DNA of 64,000 nt from the NCBI GenBank assembly GCA_030372335.1, contig JAUDCW010000003.1. The stretch is one strand, 5' to 3'. Under the pieces are notes generated by a model. That model ran no database searches. It saw only the letters and a program-made list of their open reading frames with translations, and was not told the DNA's origin. The stretch is from JALCOL01 sp022649665 (GTDB lineage: Bacteria; Bacillota; Bacilli; Lactobacillales; Enterococcaceae). Shown one piece after another: positions 1 to 7,204 of the stretch (positions are counted from its first letter, which is position 1; each line of letters opens with the position of its first letter). The position numbers and the translations under genes are program-made.

Positions 1-21
1 GTAAAAGCGAGGTGCTTTTAA

Positions 22-441
22 ATGGGTGAAATGAAAGCGCTTCTAGAAAAATATGGGATTATTCTTCAGTTGGTGCCTATTAACAAACCAGGTTATTATT
101 TAACAGAATATAAAACAATCTTCATCTCTGACCAACTGGATGATCTTTCACAAATTAAAGTGATCCTTCATGAAGCCGGACATGGCATCATGCATGACGA
201 TTTAAAAACTTTATATAAAATCGATGGTTATCATGCAAAAATGGAATATCAGGCTGAACGCTTTATGCTTTCGGAGCTGTTAAAAATCTATGTATCAATG
301 ACAAACATGGATATTCAGGACTTCGATTTTATGAAATTTATTGAGCAGAATGACTTAGATCCGAACTATCAAGACGTTATCAAGGAATTAGCGCAAAAAT
401 ACACCATTATTAAAGATATTCATGAAAATCCCCAATACTAA
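22..441 (+). CDS. ImmA/IrrE-type metallopeptidase (prophage)
   Basis: This is a 139-residue zinc metallopeptidase of the ImmA/IrrE family. HEAGH at residues 50-54 is the zinc-binding HExxH motif, and Glu75 or Glu79 in the following helix could be the third ligand. In lysogeny modules such proteins cleave the phage repressor after DNA damage. The start is ATG at 22, behind GAGGTG at 9-14. A TAA at 19-21 in another frame may end the upstream gene, possibly the repressor, which lies outside the window. The next gene begins about 40 bases downstream on the same strand, and the integrase lies further along, as expected for the lysogeny module of a temperate siphophage. The family call is firm; the cleaved partner is inferred. 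Confidence 0.85.
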   Translation: MGEMKALLEKYGIILQLVPINKPGYYLTEYKTIFISDQLDDLSQIKVILHEAGHGIMHDDLKTLYKIDGYHAKMEYQAERFMLSELLKIYVSMTNMDIQDFDFMKFIEQNDLDPNYQDVIKELAQKYTIIKDIHENPQY

Positions 442-482
442 CCGTTACCTTGTTTAAATTGATATCGCAGGAGGAATAAAAA

Positions 483-1559
483 ATGGATATGGATAATTTC
501 AAAGATAATCTAAAAAAGCTAGGGTCTCGGGTGACTAAACTGAAAGATAATATAGCCACAGAGGAAGCAACAAAAACATCTCTAATCATGCCCTTCTTCA
601 CTGCATTAGGATATGACATATTCGATCCAACAGAGTTTGTACCAGAATTCACTGCAGATGTTGGAATTAAAAAAGGCGAGAAAGTAGATTATGCAATCGT
701 TTTAGATGGCAAACCCATGATACTTATTGAAGCTAAATCGATTAATGAGAAGTTAACAAAACATGATTCTCAGCTTTTTCGATATTTTGGTACGACCACT
801 TCCAAATTTGGAATACTAACTAATGGACAGGAATATAATTTTTTTACCGATCTAGATGAACCAAACAAAATGGATCTAACTCCATTTTTAACAGTCAATA
901 TAGCACAAATTAAAGATAGTCAATTCCCTGAACTTGCTAAGTTTCATAAAGAAAATTTTGATGTCGACAAAATTTCCAGTAGTGCTGCTGAGTTGAAATA
1001 TATCAATAGTTTAAAATCCTACTTAACCGATCAACTTCAAAATCCATCAGATAATTTTTCAAAATTTATTCTTGGAGAAATTTACGATGGCATGAAAACC
1101 AAGCAAGTAATCGAGAATTTTAAGCCTATCATAAAAAAGGGCCTTTCCCAATTTATAAGCGAGCAAGTTAGCGATAAGTTGAGTGCCGCTTTAAATTCTT
1201 CGGTCAAAATCAATGATGATAATCCTGCCGAAAAAGAAAACCTGGACCAATCAACAGAAAATGAAATCGTCACTACAAATGAGGAGTTGGAAGCTTTTAC
1301 GGTAGCAAAAATCTGCTTGAAGGATACTATTCCATTGGATCGCCTATTTTACCGAGATAATCGCAGCTATTTTAATATTTTATTAGATGACAATATTCGT
1401 AAGTGGATTATGCGCGTAAAATTCAACAAATCGGGAATGCATATCGAGCTAAATGATGAGAACAAAACAACTTATGATCTAAATGAGCCGATTGATATTA
1501 ATGATCACGCTAATGAGATTATTGATATTGTGCAAAGGTATATTATTGAAGAAAAGTAA
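483..1559 (+). CDS. HsdR N-terminal-domain protein (PD-(D/E)XK nuclease-like)
   Basis: This 358-residue protein opens with the N-terminal nuclease domain of type I restriction HsdR subunits. The acidic EEATKT helix lies near residue 28, and Asp69 followed by EAK at 83-85 gives the PD-(D/E)XK core. No helicase motifs follow, and no hsdM or hsdS is near, so it is a stand-alone domain with an unrelated, acidic C-terminal half of about 200 residues. Stand-alone HSDR_N proteins are common in temperate phages of Gram-positive bacteria. A role against competing phage or in DNA processing is inference. A strong AGGAGG-type site at 468-476 supports the start at 483; ATG at 489 is also possible. It is AT-rich like the other prophage genes. 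Confidence 0.8.
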   Translation: MDMDNFKDNLKKLGSRVTKLKDNIATEEATKTSLIMPFFTALGYDIFDPTEFVPEFTADVGIKKGEKVDYAIVLDGKPMILIEAKSINEKLTKHDSQLFRYFGTTTSKFGILTNGQEYNFFTDLDEPNKMDLTPFLTVNIAQIKDSQFPELAKFHKENFDVDKISSSAAELKYINSLKSYLTDQLQNPSDNFSKFILGEIYDGMKTKQVIENFKPIIKKGLSQFISEQVSDKLSAALNSSVKINDDNPAEKENLDQSTENEIVTTNEELEAFTVAKICLKDTIPLDRLFYRDNRSYFNILLDDNIRKWIMRVKFNKSGMHIELNDENKTTYDLNEPIDINDHANEIIDIVQRYIIEEK

Positions 1560-1673
1560 CCCTGCTTTTTACCTACCACTGGCAACAACCCAGTGATATT
1601 TAAGATGGCATCATGGTGGTTGCTTCCTACCATAAAATGAAAGCGAATTAAAACTATTTAAGGGGGAAATGAA

Positions 1674-2546
1674 ATGGCTAAGAAAGGTTTATCTGGCGAG
1701 AAGGGCAAGCAAGATAGTACAAAAAAACCAATCTACAAAAAATGGTGGTTCTGGTTGATCATTATTATTATTGGTGGAACTATGCTCAGTCAAAACGGGA
1801 ATGATAGTAAAACCGCGACCAAAAAAACCGAAAAAGACAAAACTGAAAAAGTTGCAAGTACAAAGAAAGACAAAAAAACTTCCGAATCAAAAAAAATCGA
1901 TATGGCCCTAGAAGTTCCAGCAGAAGTACAGGCTGGATCAGATAGCAAAGCAACTATTACTGGGAAAACTAATCCTAAAGCAAAGGTAACCGTTGGCTTG
2001 GGTATTAGTGGAGATTCCACTACTGCAGATGAAAACGGCGATTTTTCTTTGTCATATGAAATTACTGGTGAAAAAGATAAGAGCATCAAGATCAATACCT
2101 CTTTAGATGGAAATACGAAAGAGGCCACAGTTGTCGTTAAACAAAATTCCGAAGTTCTCGCCGCTGCTGAAAAAAAGAAAGCTGACGACGAAGCAGCCAA
2201 ACAGCAATCGGCCGCACAGAAAGAAAAAGAAGCAAGCGTTCCGACAGAATACAAATCAGCAATGAAAAAAGCAAAACAATATGCTGATATGATGCACATG
2301 TCAAAAGCGGGACTCTATGAACAATTGACCTCTGAATATGGCGAAAAGTTTTCTGCAGAAGCCGCACAATATGCAGTTGACAATCTTCAAGTTGACTATA
2401 AAGCTAATGCACTCGCAAAAGCAAAAAGCTATCAGGATCAGATGTCAATGTCTCCAGAAGAAATCCGCGATCAACTTGTTTCCGAACACGGTGAAAAGTT
2501 CACTCAGGAAGAAGCTGATTATGCTATTCAGAATTTAGGAAATTAA
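1674..2546 (+). CDS. Ltp-family membrane protein, probable superinfection exclusion
   Basis: This is a 290-residue, lysine-rich protein. One hydrophobic segment lies at about residues 25-39 (WWFWLIIIIIGG), followed by a charged linker, a beta-rich domain at about 75-160 and a coiled-coil-like Ala/Lys/Glu stretch. Two tandem Ltp repeats (PF07553 type) close it, each with a Y..EYGEKFS or SEHGEKFT core. The founder of the family, Ltp of Streptococcus thermophilus phage TP-J34, blocks DNA injection by incoming phages. There is no lipobox cysteine, so this copy appears to be anchored by a transmembrane helix and not by lipid. It sits between immA and int, where superinfection-exclusion genes usually lie. 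The SD GGGGGA at 1663-1668 supports the start. Confidence 0.82.
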   Translation: MAKKGLSGEKGKQDSTKKPIYKKWWFWLIIIIIGGTMLSQNGNDSKTATKKTEKDKTEKVASTKKDKKTSESKKIDMALEVPAEVQAGSDSKATITGKTNPKAKVTVGLGISGDSTTADENGDFSLSYEITGEKDKSIKINTSLDGNTKEATVVVKQNSEVLAAAEKKKADDEAAKQQSAAQKEKEASVPTEYKSAMKKAKQYADMMHMSKAGLYEQLTSEYGEKFSAEAAQYAVDNLQVDYKANALAKAKSYQDQMSMSPEEIRDQLVSEHGEKFTQEEADYAIQNLGN

Positions 2547-2553
2547 GCACTCC

Positions 2554-2592
2554 TCCCCTTCTGGCGGCACCGGTTCGATTCCGGCAAGGGGA
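2554..2592 (+). other. tRNA-like minihelix (acceptor stem plus T arm only)
   Basis: A 7-bp acceptor-like stem (TCCCCTT at 2554-2560 with AAGGGGA at 2586-2592) encloses a T arm whose stem is CCGG and whose 7-nt loop is TTCGATT, the canonical T-loop pattern. The D and anticodon arms are replaced by nine bases, so it cannot be a working tRNA, and no CCA follows. It lies 8 bases after the Ltp gene. It could be a tRNA remnant, an RNA mimic or a processing site. Confidence 0.55.
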
Positions 2593-2600
2593 ATAAAAAA

Positions 2601-2617
2601 GTCGTGCTAAGCACGAC
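2601..2617 (+). repeat. Perfect inverted repeat before the DUF3644 gene
   Basis: GTCGTGC at 2601-2607 and GCACGAC at 2611-2617 form a perfect hairpin 17 bases before the ATG of the DUF3644 gene. It has no T-run after it, so it is not a good terminator on this strand. It may be an operator or an mRNA hairpin close to the ribosome-binding site. Confidence 0.4.
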
Positions 2618-2633
2618 AGAAAAGAAGTGAATT

Positions 2634-3593
2634 ATGGAGAATCTTCAAAAGAGACTTGTGGATAAAAGCATCGAAGCCTTTCTGATGAGTTTAGAAATCT
2701 ATAATAAACCAACAATTCACTATAGGATTGAAGGATTTTCCTTTTTTATCATAAATGCCTGGGAGCTCATGCTTAAAGCAGAATTGCTTGAAAGAGATAT
2801 GAGTATCTATTATAAAGATCACCCTGATCGCACGCTGAGTGTGCTTGAAACCATTAAAAAAATATACTCTGACAAAAACACACGAATACGATTAAATCTT
2901 GAAAAAATCGTAGAGCTGCGAAATATCAGCACTCACTTTATTACTGAAGATTACGAAGCAAAATATGTTCCACTTTTTCAAGCTTGTGTATTGAACTATG
3001 TTACTGAAATGGAACGATTCCACGATGAAGATATCACCAAATATATCGCTCAAAATTTCTTAACTATTTCAGCTAGCTATGAACCCCTCACTAATGAACA
3101 AATAAAACTCAAATATCCTGCAGAAATTGCAGAAAAGTTTATAAAGCAGGCAAATGAAATCGATGTTTTAAGCCATGAATACGATTCAGACAAGTTTTCA
3201 ATTGATATCAAGCAAAACTTATATCTCACAAAAAAGAAAGCTGAAGCTGATTTTACAGTCGGCATCAGAAAAAACTCGGGAAATGATGTTGCAATTGTTA
3301 AGGAGCTGAAAGACCCGGCTGATACACATAAATATTCTTATAATAATGTCATTAAAGCAGTGACAGAACGACTAAAAAAGAAACAGTTGCGGCTCGAGTA
3401 CTCGCATGGATTTAATTCATATGTTCTTAAAATGATTATAGATTTTTATGATATCAAAACAGACGAAAAATTTTCATATAAACATACAATTGGAAATCAA
3501 ACCCATCATACCTATTCCCAACAATTTATTGATTTCATCGTTTGCGAGATTGAAAAAGATCCCGCACATTTCGTTGAAAGTCTGAAAAAATAA
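2634..3593 (+). CDS. DUF3644 protein with HEPN-like motif, candidate defence gene
   Basis: This 319-residue protein resembles the DUF3644 family. The N-terminal half is helical and carries RNISTH at residues 96-101, an R-X4-H arrangement like the catalytic motif of HEPN RNases. The C-terminal half is rich in Tyr and His (HTIGNQTHHTYSQQF) and may be a helix-turn-helix or sensor part. Proteins of this family often occur in phages and defence islands, but I know of no established mechanism. It is the last cargo gene before the integrase and is co-directional with immA. GAAGTGA just before ATG 2634 serves as the SD. The family call is moderate; an RNase function is inference. Confidence 0.65.
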   Translation: MENLQKRLVDKSIEAFLMSLEIYNKPTIHYRIEGFSFFIINAWELMLKAELLERDMSIYYKDHPDRTLSVLETIKKIYSDKNTRIRLNLEKIVELRNISTHFITEDYEAKYVPLFQACVLNYVTEMERFHDEDITKYIAQNFLTISASYEPLTNEQIKLKYPAEIAEKFIKQANEIDVLSHEYDSDKFSIDIKQNLYLTKKKAEADFTVGIRKNSGNDVAIVKELKDPADTHKYSYNNVIKAVTERLKKKQLRLEYSHGFNSYVLKMIIDFYDIKTDEKFSYKHTIGNQTHHTYSQQFIDFIVCEIEKDPAHFVESLKK

Positions 3594-4014
3594 AAAAAGA
3601 TGACCTCAGGCACATAGGAATGCTCAACGCAAGCGTCTACCCCATTATGGGACCCAGTGTTTATCCTTCACAAGTCATCTATTACAACTTAATTGTACTT
3701 GAAAATGATCCCGTTGTATAGTATTTTGTACGACTATGTCACCTTATTATAAATAAATGATTAGCCTCCGGGCTTTTCTTTTTACCCCACAAGAGAACAT
3801 ACGTTTGTATACGCTGGACAACAATCTATCCGAATGTATTGATTTATTATCTTTTCAATATCCACTGATGTGTAGATACAGTTAGATAATACACATGCCA
3901 ATATATCATTAGCCGAAAAATGCACATCCATCTTCCTAGCTTAGCGGATATGCATACAAATCAAAACTGTTAAAGCTTTTTACTTATTTTTAGCGGAAAA
4001 TAGGAGGAATGAAC
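3594..4014 (+). other. Non-coding stretch between DUF3644 gene and integrase
   Basis: No gene is visible here. Besides the structured segment at 3598-3680 there is a possible promoter (TTGTAC at 3693-3698, 18-base spacer, TATAGT at 3717-3722). There is also a short AGCC-GGCT hairpin with a T-rich tail at 3763-3784 that could stop its transcript. The rest is AT-rich leader of the integrase gene. Confidence 0.4.
3598..3680 (+). ncRNA. Candidate structured RNA, prophage
   Basis: A 7-bp outer stem (AGATGAC at 3598-3604 with GTCATCT at 3674-3680) encloses two inner hairpins, ACGC-AA-GCGT near 3628-3637 and CCCAT-T-ATGGG near 3641-3651. It starts 5 bases after the DUF3644 stop codon and contains no ORF. 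There is no T-tract after the outer stem, so it is not a simple terminator. A small RNA or a 3'-UTR structure is inferred. Confidence 0.4.
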
Positions 4015-5163
4015 ATGTGGATCAATGAGCGAATAGGAAAAGATGGAAAAACAGTTTATCGATATCGAGAAAGATATATTGATCCTTCTACCGAAAAAAC
4101 AAAAATTGTAAGTGTAACGTTGACCAGCAGATCTAATCAAGCCAAAAATCAGGCGGTCAAATTGCTGCAGGAACAAATTACTGAGAAAATAAATGCACCA
4201 AAAGAACCAGATATTACATTTGAAAAAGCATTAGAAAGATATTTAGAAAAATACAAAACAAAAGTGAAAAAATCCTCCTATCTTTCTGTACTGACCTCCA
4301 TTGGGACTGTTAAGCGATTAGTTGGAGAAGACACGATACTTCGAAAAATTGATGAATCGTTCTTAAGAGATATTGTAGAGAAGGCCTATTATGAGGAAAA
4401 ATATTCTCTTAATTACACGAAAAAGTTAAAGGCCTTAGTAATTTCAGTTATGAAGCAGGCAAAATTGGATAACTACCAAGTTGTTGTCCCCCAATTTCAA
4501 CTGGATCTAGTTCTTCGGCAAAAAGAAAAGCAGGAAAAATACCTTGAGAAATGGGAGCTTAAAGCCCTGATTGATCAATTGAACTCAAAATCAGTGAATA
4601 CACGAAAAGCAGATATGGTTGAATTTCAGGCTTTGACCGGTTTACGATATGGTGAGTTGATTGCTTTAAGAAATTCAGAGTTTTTCGGCAGCTATATTAA
4701 GGTTGATGGAACCATTGACCATCGAGATGGAAAATATTCAGATGAGCCAATCCGAACTTTCCCGAAAACATCTATGGCCTTCCGAAATGTCACCCTTTCA
4801 GAAAGAGCAATTAAAATCATAGAGAAAGTACAGTATGAAAACCAATTAATGAAAAATGAATTATCCGAATACATTGATCGCGGATACCTCTTCACAAATC
4901 GAAAAGGCATGCCAATAGACTATCGAACTTTCGAAACATGCCTAAAAAATGCCGCCAAGTTGGCTGGAATTAATAAACCAGTAACCACCCACTATATGAG
5001 ACATACACATGTTTCACTTTTAGCAGAAATGGGCATGCCTATCAAAACGATTATGGAACGCGTAGGACATAAAGATGTCTCTACTACGCTGGAGATTTAT
5101 AACCATGTTACCGATAAAATGAAATCCAATCTGCTTGATGGTTTGAATGAACTAAAATTTTAA
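4015..5163 (+). CDS. int: Phage tyrosine integrase
   Basis: This 382-residue site-specific tyrosine recombinase has an N-terminal arm-binding domain, a core-binding SAM-like domain (about 65-165) and the catalytic domain. The catalytic residues seen are Arg in TGLRYGE, the H-x-x-R pair in HYMRHTH, the GHKD His and the nucleophile Tyr in LEIYNHV near the C-terminus. It would integrate and excise the prophage at a site in host DNA next to glnA. AGGAGG at 4002-4007 has 7 bases to ATG 4015 but only one to the upstream ATG 4009, so 4015 is preferred. It is the last prophage gene and points towards the host junction. Confidence 0.93.
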   Translation: MWINERIGKDGKTVYRYRERYIDPSTEKTKIVSVTLTSRSNQAKNQAVKLLQEQITEKINAPKEPDITFEKALERYLEKYKTKVKKSSYLSVLTSIGTVKRLVGEDTILRKIDESFLRDIVEKAYYEEKYSLNYTKKLKALVISVMKQAKLDNYQVVVPQFQLDLVLRQKEKQEKYLEKWELKALIDQLNSKSVNTRKADMVEFQALTGLRYGELIALRNSEFFGSYIKVDGTIDHRDGKYSDEPIRTFPKTSMAFRNVTLSERAIKIIEKVQYENQLMKNELSEYIDRGYLFTNRKGMPIDYRTFETCLKNAAKLAGINKPVTTHYMRHTHVSLLAEMGMPIKTIMERVGHKDVSTTLEIYNHVTDKMKSNLLDGLNELKF

Positions 5164-5164
5164 T

Positions 5165-5185
5165 TGCGCCCATTATGCGCCCATT
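5165..5185 (+). repeat. Tandem 10-bp repeats after int, candidate integrase arm sites
   Basis: TGCGCCCATT occurs twice, at 5165-5174 and 5176-5185, with a period of 11, immediately after the integrase stop codon. Directly repeated decamers about one helical turn apart beside an attachment site are typical of integrase arm-type binding sites. The att core is expected just downstream, between here and 5246. Confidence 0.5.
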
Positions 5186-5195
5186 TTCTATATTC

Positions 5196-5235
5196 AAAAA
5201 AAATAAACCGCCGCAGCCCTTGAACCGCAGTGGTT
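5196..5235 (-). terminator. Rho-independent terminator of glnA
   Basis: On the minus strand an 11-bp imperfect stem (arms 5225-5235 and 5206-5216) is followed by a run of eight Ts broken once by A. It lies 12 bases after the glnA stop. It is complete, so the prophage did not remove the host terminator. Confidence 0.75.
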
Positions 5236-5246
5236 ATTCCTGTTGA

Positions 5247-6587
5247 TTAATACAATTCCATATATTGTTCTCTTTCCCAATCGCAGACGATTTGACGGTA
5301 AGCTGCCCATTCGACGCGTTTAGCTTCATTGAAGTTGTTGAAGATGTGCATTCCGAGCGCATCTTTCATGATCTCATCTTTGCGCAGCTCTTTGAGTGCG
5401 TTATGCAAAGTCGAAGGCAAGTCATAGATATGTGCTGCTTCGCGTTCGTCTTCATTCATTACGTAAATATTGCGGTCGACTGGTTCAGGCGGCGTCATTT
5501 CGTTTCGGATACCGTCAAGTCCTGCCGCTAAAAGTGCTGCTAAGGCAAGATAGGGGTTGGCCGTTGGATCGACAGAACGCAATTCCAACCGCGTCGAAAG
5601 TCCGCGGGATTCCGGCACGCGGATCAGCGGCGAACGGTTGCGGCCGGACCAAGCAACGTACACTGGAGCTTCGTAGCCGGGAACCAAGCGTTTGTATGAA
5701 TTGACCGTCGGGTTGCAGACTGCAGTATAAGAGCGTGCATGTTTCATCAGGCCAGCCACGAATTGACGGGCAGTATCGCTCAATTGCATTTCGCCTTCCG
5801 GATCATAGAAGCAGTTGTCTTTGCCTTTGAAAAGCGACATATTGCAGTGCATCCCGCTGCCGTTGATCCCAAAGAGCGGTTTTGCCATGAACGTCGCATG
5901 GAGGCCATGCTTTCTGGCGATCGTTTTAACAACAAGTTTGAAAGTTTGGATATGGTCGCACGCATCGACGGCGTTCGAATACTTAAAGTCGATCTCATGC
6001 TGTCCTGGCGCTACTTCATGGTGGGAAGCTTCGACTTCAAAGCCCAAGTGCTCCAATTCCAACACGATATCGCGGCGGCAGTTTTCGCCAAGGTCCATCG
6101 GTGCAAAATCGAAGTATCCGCCTTTATCGTTCAGATCTAAGGTCGGTTCGCCTTTTTCATCGAGTTTGAATAAGAAAAATTCCGGTTCAGGTCCCAAGTT
6201 GAAAGAAGTGAAGCCCAACTCTTCCATTTCTTTCAAGACGCGTTTCAAGTTGCCGCGCGGATCCCCGGCGAACGGTGTGCCGTCCGGATTATAAATATCG
6301 CAGATCAAACGGGCCACTTTCCCGCGGTCAGATTCCCACGGAAAGACCATCCACGTATCCAAATCAGGATGGAGATACATATCGCTTTCTTCGATACGAA
6401 CAAAGCCTTCAATGGAAGAACCATCGAACATCATTTTATTGTCGAGTGTTTTATCCAGCTGGCTGATCGGCACTTCTACGTTTTTGATCGTTCCCAAGAT
6501 ATCTGTAAACATTAAACGCAAAAAGCGCACATTTTCTTCATCAGCGATCCGGATGATGTCTTCTTTCGTTCTCGGTTGTTTTGCCAT
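5247..6587 (-). CDS. glnA: Glutamine synthetase, type I alpha
   Basis: This 446-residue enzyme makes glutamine from glutamate, ammonia and ATP as a cytoplasmic dodecamer. The length, MFDGSSIEGF, the ATP-binding region (KPLFGINGSGMH) and the C-terminal REQYMELY tail mark the GSI-alpha group of Firmicutes, which lacks the adenylylation insert. Arg64 in GFVRIEESD corresponds to the residue used for glutamine feedback inhibition in the Bacillus enzyme. It follows glnR by 14 bases in one operon. In related species the feedback-inhibited enzyme, through its C-terminal tail, controls GlnR activity, so the two products probably regulate their own operon. Confidence 0.97.
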   Translation of the reverse strand: MAKQPRTKEDIIRIADEENVRFLRLMFTDILGTIKNVEVPISQLDKTLDNKMMFDGSSIEGFVRIEESDMYLHPDLDTWMVFPWESDRGKVARLICDIYNPDGTPFAGDPRGNLKRVLKEMEELGFTSFNLGPEPEFFLFKLDEKGEPTLDLNDKGGYFDFAPMDLGENCRRDIVLELEHLGFEVEASHHEVAPGQHEIDFKYSNAVDACDHIQTFKLVVKTIARKHGLHATFMAKPLFGINGSGMHCNMSLFKGKDNCFYDPEGEMQLSDTARQFVAGLMKHARSYTAVCNPTVNSYKRLVPGYEAPVYVAWSGRNRSPLIRVPESRGLSTRLELRSVDPTANPYLALAALLAAGLDGIRNEMTPPEPVDRNIYVMNEDEREAAHIYDLPSTLHNALKELRKDEIMKDALGMHIFNNFNEAKRVEWAAYRQIVCDWEREQYMELY

Positions 6588-6601
6588 TGTTCTTCCACCC
6601 T

Positions 6602-6985
6602 TTATTTTTTATTTTGTAAAAATGGATTCTGGCCGCTCATTGGTGCGCCGAAGCCGCCTTGCGAAGCGATCTCATCTTGAAAAATCCGGCGGACATCTTC
6701 ATCCGTCAATCCGCTTCTCGCGGAAATATCTTTTCCTTGTTTTTTCATTTCATAGATGCGCTTGATCCCTGCCATATTGAGTCCTTCGGCAAGATAATCT
6801 TTGATCTCCAGCAGAACATCGATGTCATTCAGCGAATACATCCGCCGATTGCCTTCTGTTCTTTCCGGATGGATCAAATCTTGTTCTTCGTAGTAGCGGA
6901 TCTTTCGCGCAGTCAGATCCGTCAGTTTGATGACTGTACCAATCGGGAAAACAGCCATCGAGCGTCGCAATTCTTTTTCACGCAT
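6602..6985 (-). CDS. glnR: MerR-family nitrogen repressor GlnR
   Basis: This 127-residue MerR-type repressor of nitrogen metabolism has an N-terminal winged helix-turn-helix (IKLTDLTARKIRYYEEQDLI), a dimerisation helix and a short C-terminal tail (PMSGQNPFLQNKK) of the kind that is autoinhibitory in GlnR until glutamine-bound GlnA acts. ATG 6985 has AGGAGG six bases upstream and is preferred over the in-frame TTG at 6991. A perfect GlnR box lies upstream of its promoter, so autoregulation of glnRA is expected. Confidence 0.95.
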   Translation of the reverse strand: MREKELRRSMAVFPIGTVIKLTDLTARKIRYYEEQDLIHPERTEGNRRMYSLNDIDVLLEIKDYLAEGLNMAGIKRIYEMKKQGKDISARSGLTDEDVRRIFQDEIASQGGFGAPMSGQNPFLQNKK

Positions 6986-7009
6986 GAGCAACCTCCTCTC
7001 TTGTTGAAT

Positions 7010-7038
7010 AGAATAGCAGAGTGATTTAGCAGCGTCAA
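7010..7038 (-). promoter_or_regulatory. Promoter of glnRA
   Basis: On the minus strand TTGACG (7033-7038), a 17-base spacer and TATTCT (7010-7015) lie 25 bases before the glnR start. A second, weaker set upstream (TATACT at 7071-7076) may add another start. Confidence 0.75.
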
Positions 7039-7046
7039 CTGTTTTA

Positions 7047-7063
7047 TGTGAGGTTTCCTGACA
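7047..7063. promoter_or_regulatory. GlnR box
   Basis: TGTGA-N7-TGACA matches the GlnR/TnrA consensus TGTNA-N7-TNACA exactly. It sits just upstream of the -35 element of the glnR promoter, where bound GlnR would repress glnRA. Confidence 0.85.
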
Positions 7064-7136
7064 TATAGCAAGTATAATTCATGACATATCAGCTGAAATC
7101 CAGTTCTGTCAACGGCTTTGACTGCGTTTATATTTT

Positions 7137-7188
7137 CAGAAAAAAACCGGAAAACCCGCCTTTAACAAAAGCAGATTTTCCGGTTTTG
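7137..7188 (-). terminator. Terminator after the methionine-gamma-lyase-like gene
   Basis: On the minus strand AAAACCGGAAAA (from 7186 down) pairs with TTTTCCGGTTTT, followed by more Ts. It separates the miaA-hflX operon from glnRA. Confidence 0.75.
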
Positions 7189-7204
7189 ATCTATACCAAT
7201 CAGT

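Noticed and set aside
4009..4011. ATG 4009 as integrase start
   Set aside because: It lies one base after AGGAGG, too close; ATG 4015 has proper spacing.
7131..7145. CodY-like box TATTTTCAGAAAAAA
   Set aside because: Three mismatches to the consensus and placement within the terminator of the neighbouring gene, so chance is more likely.
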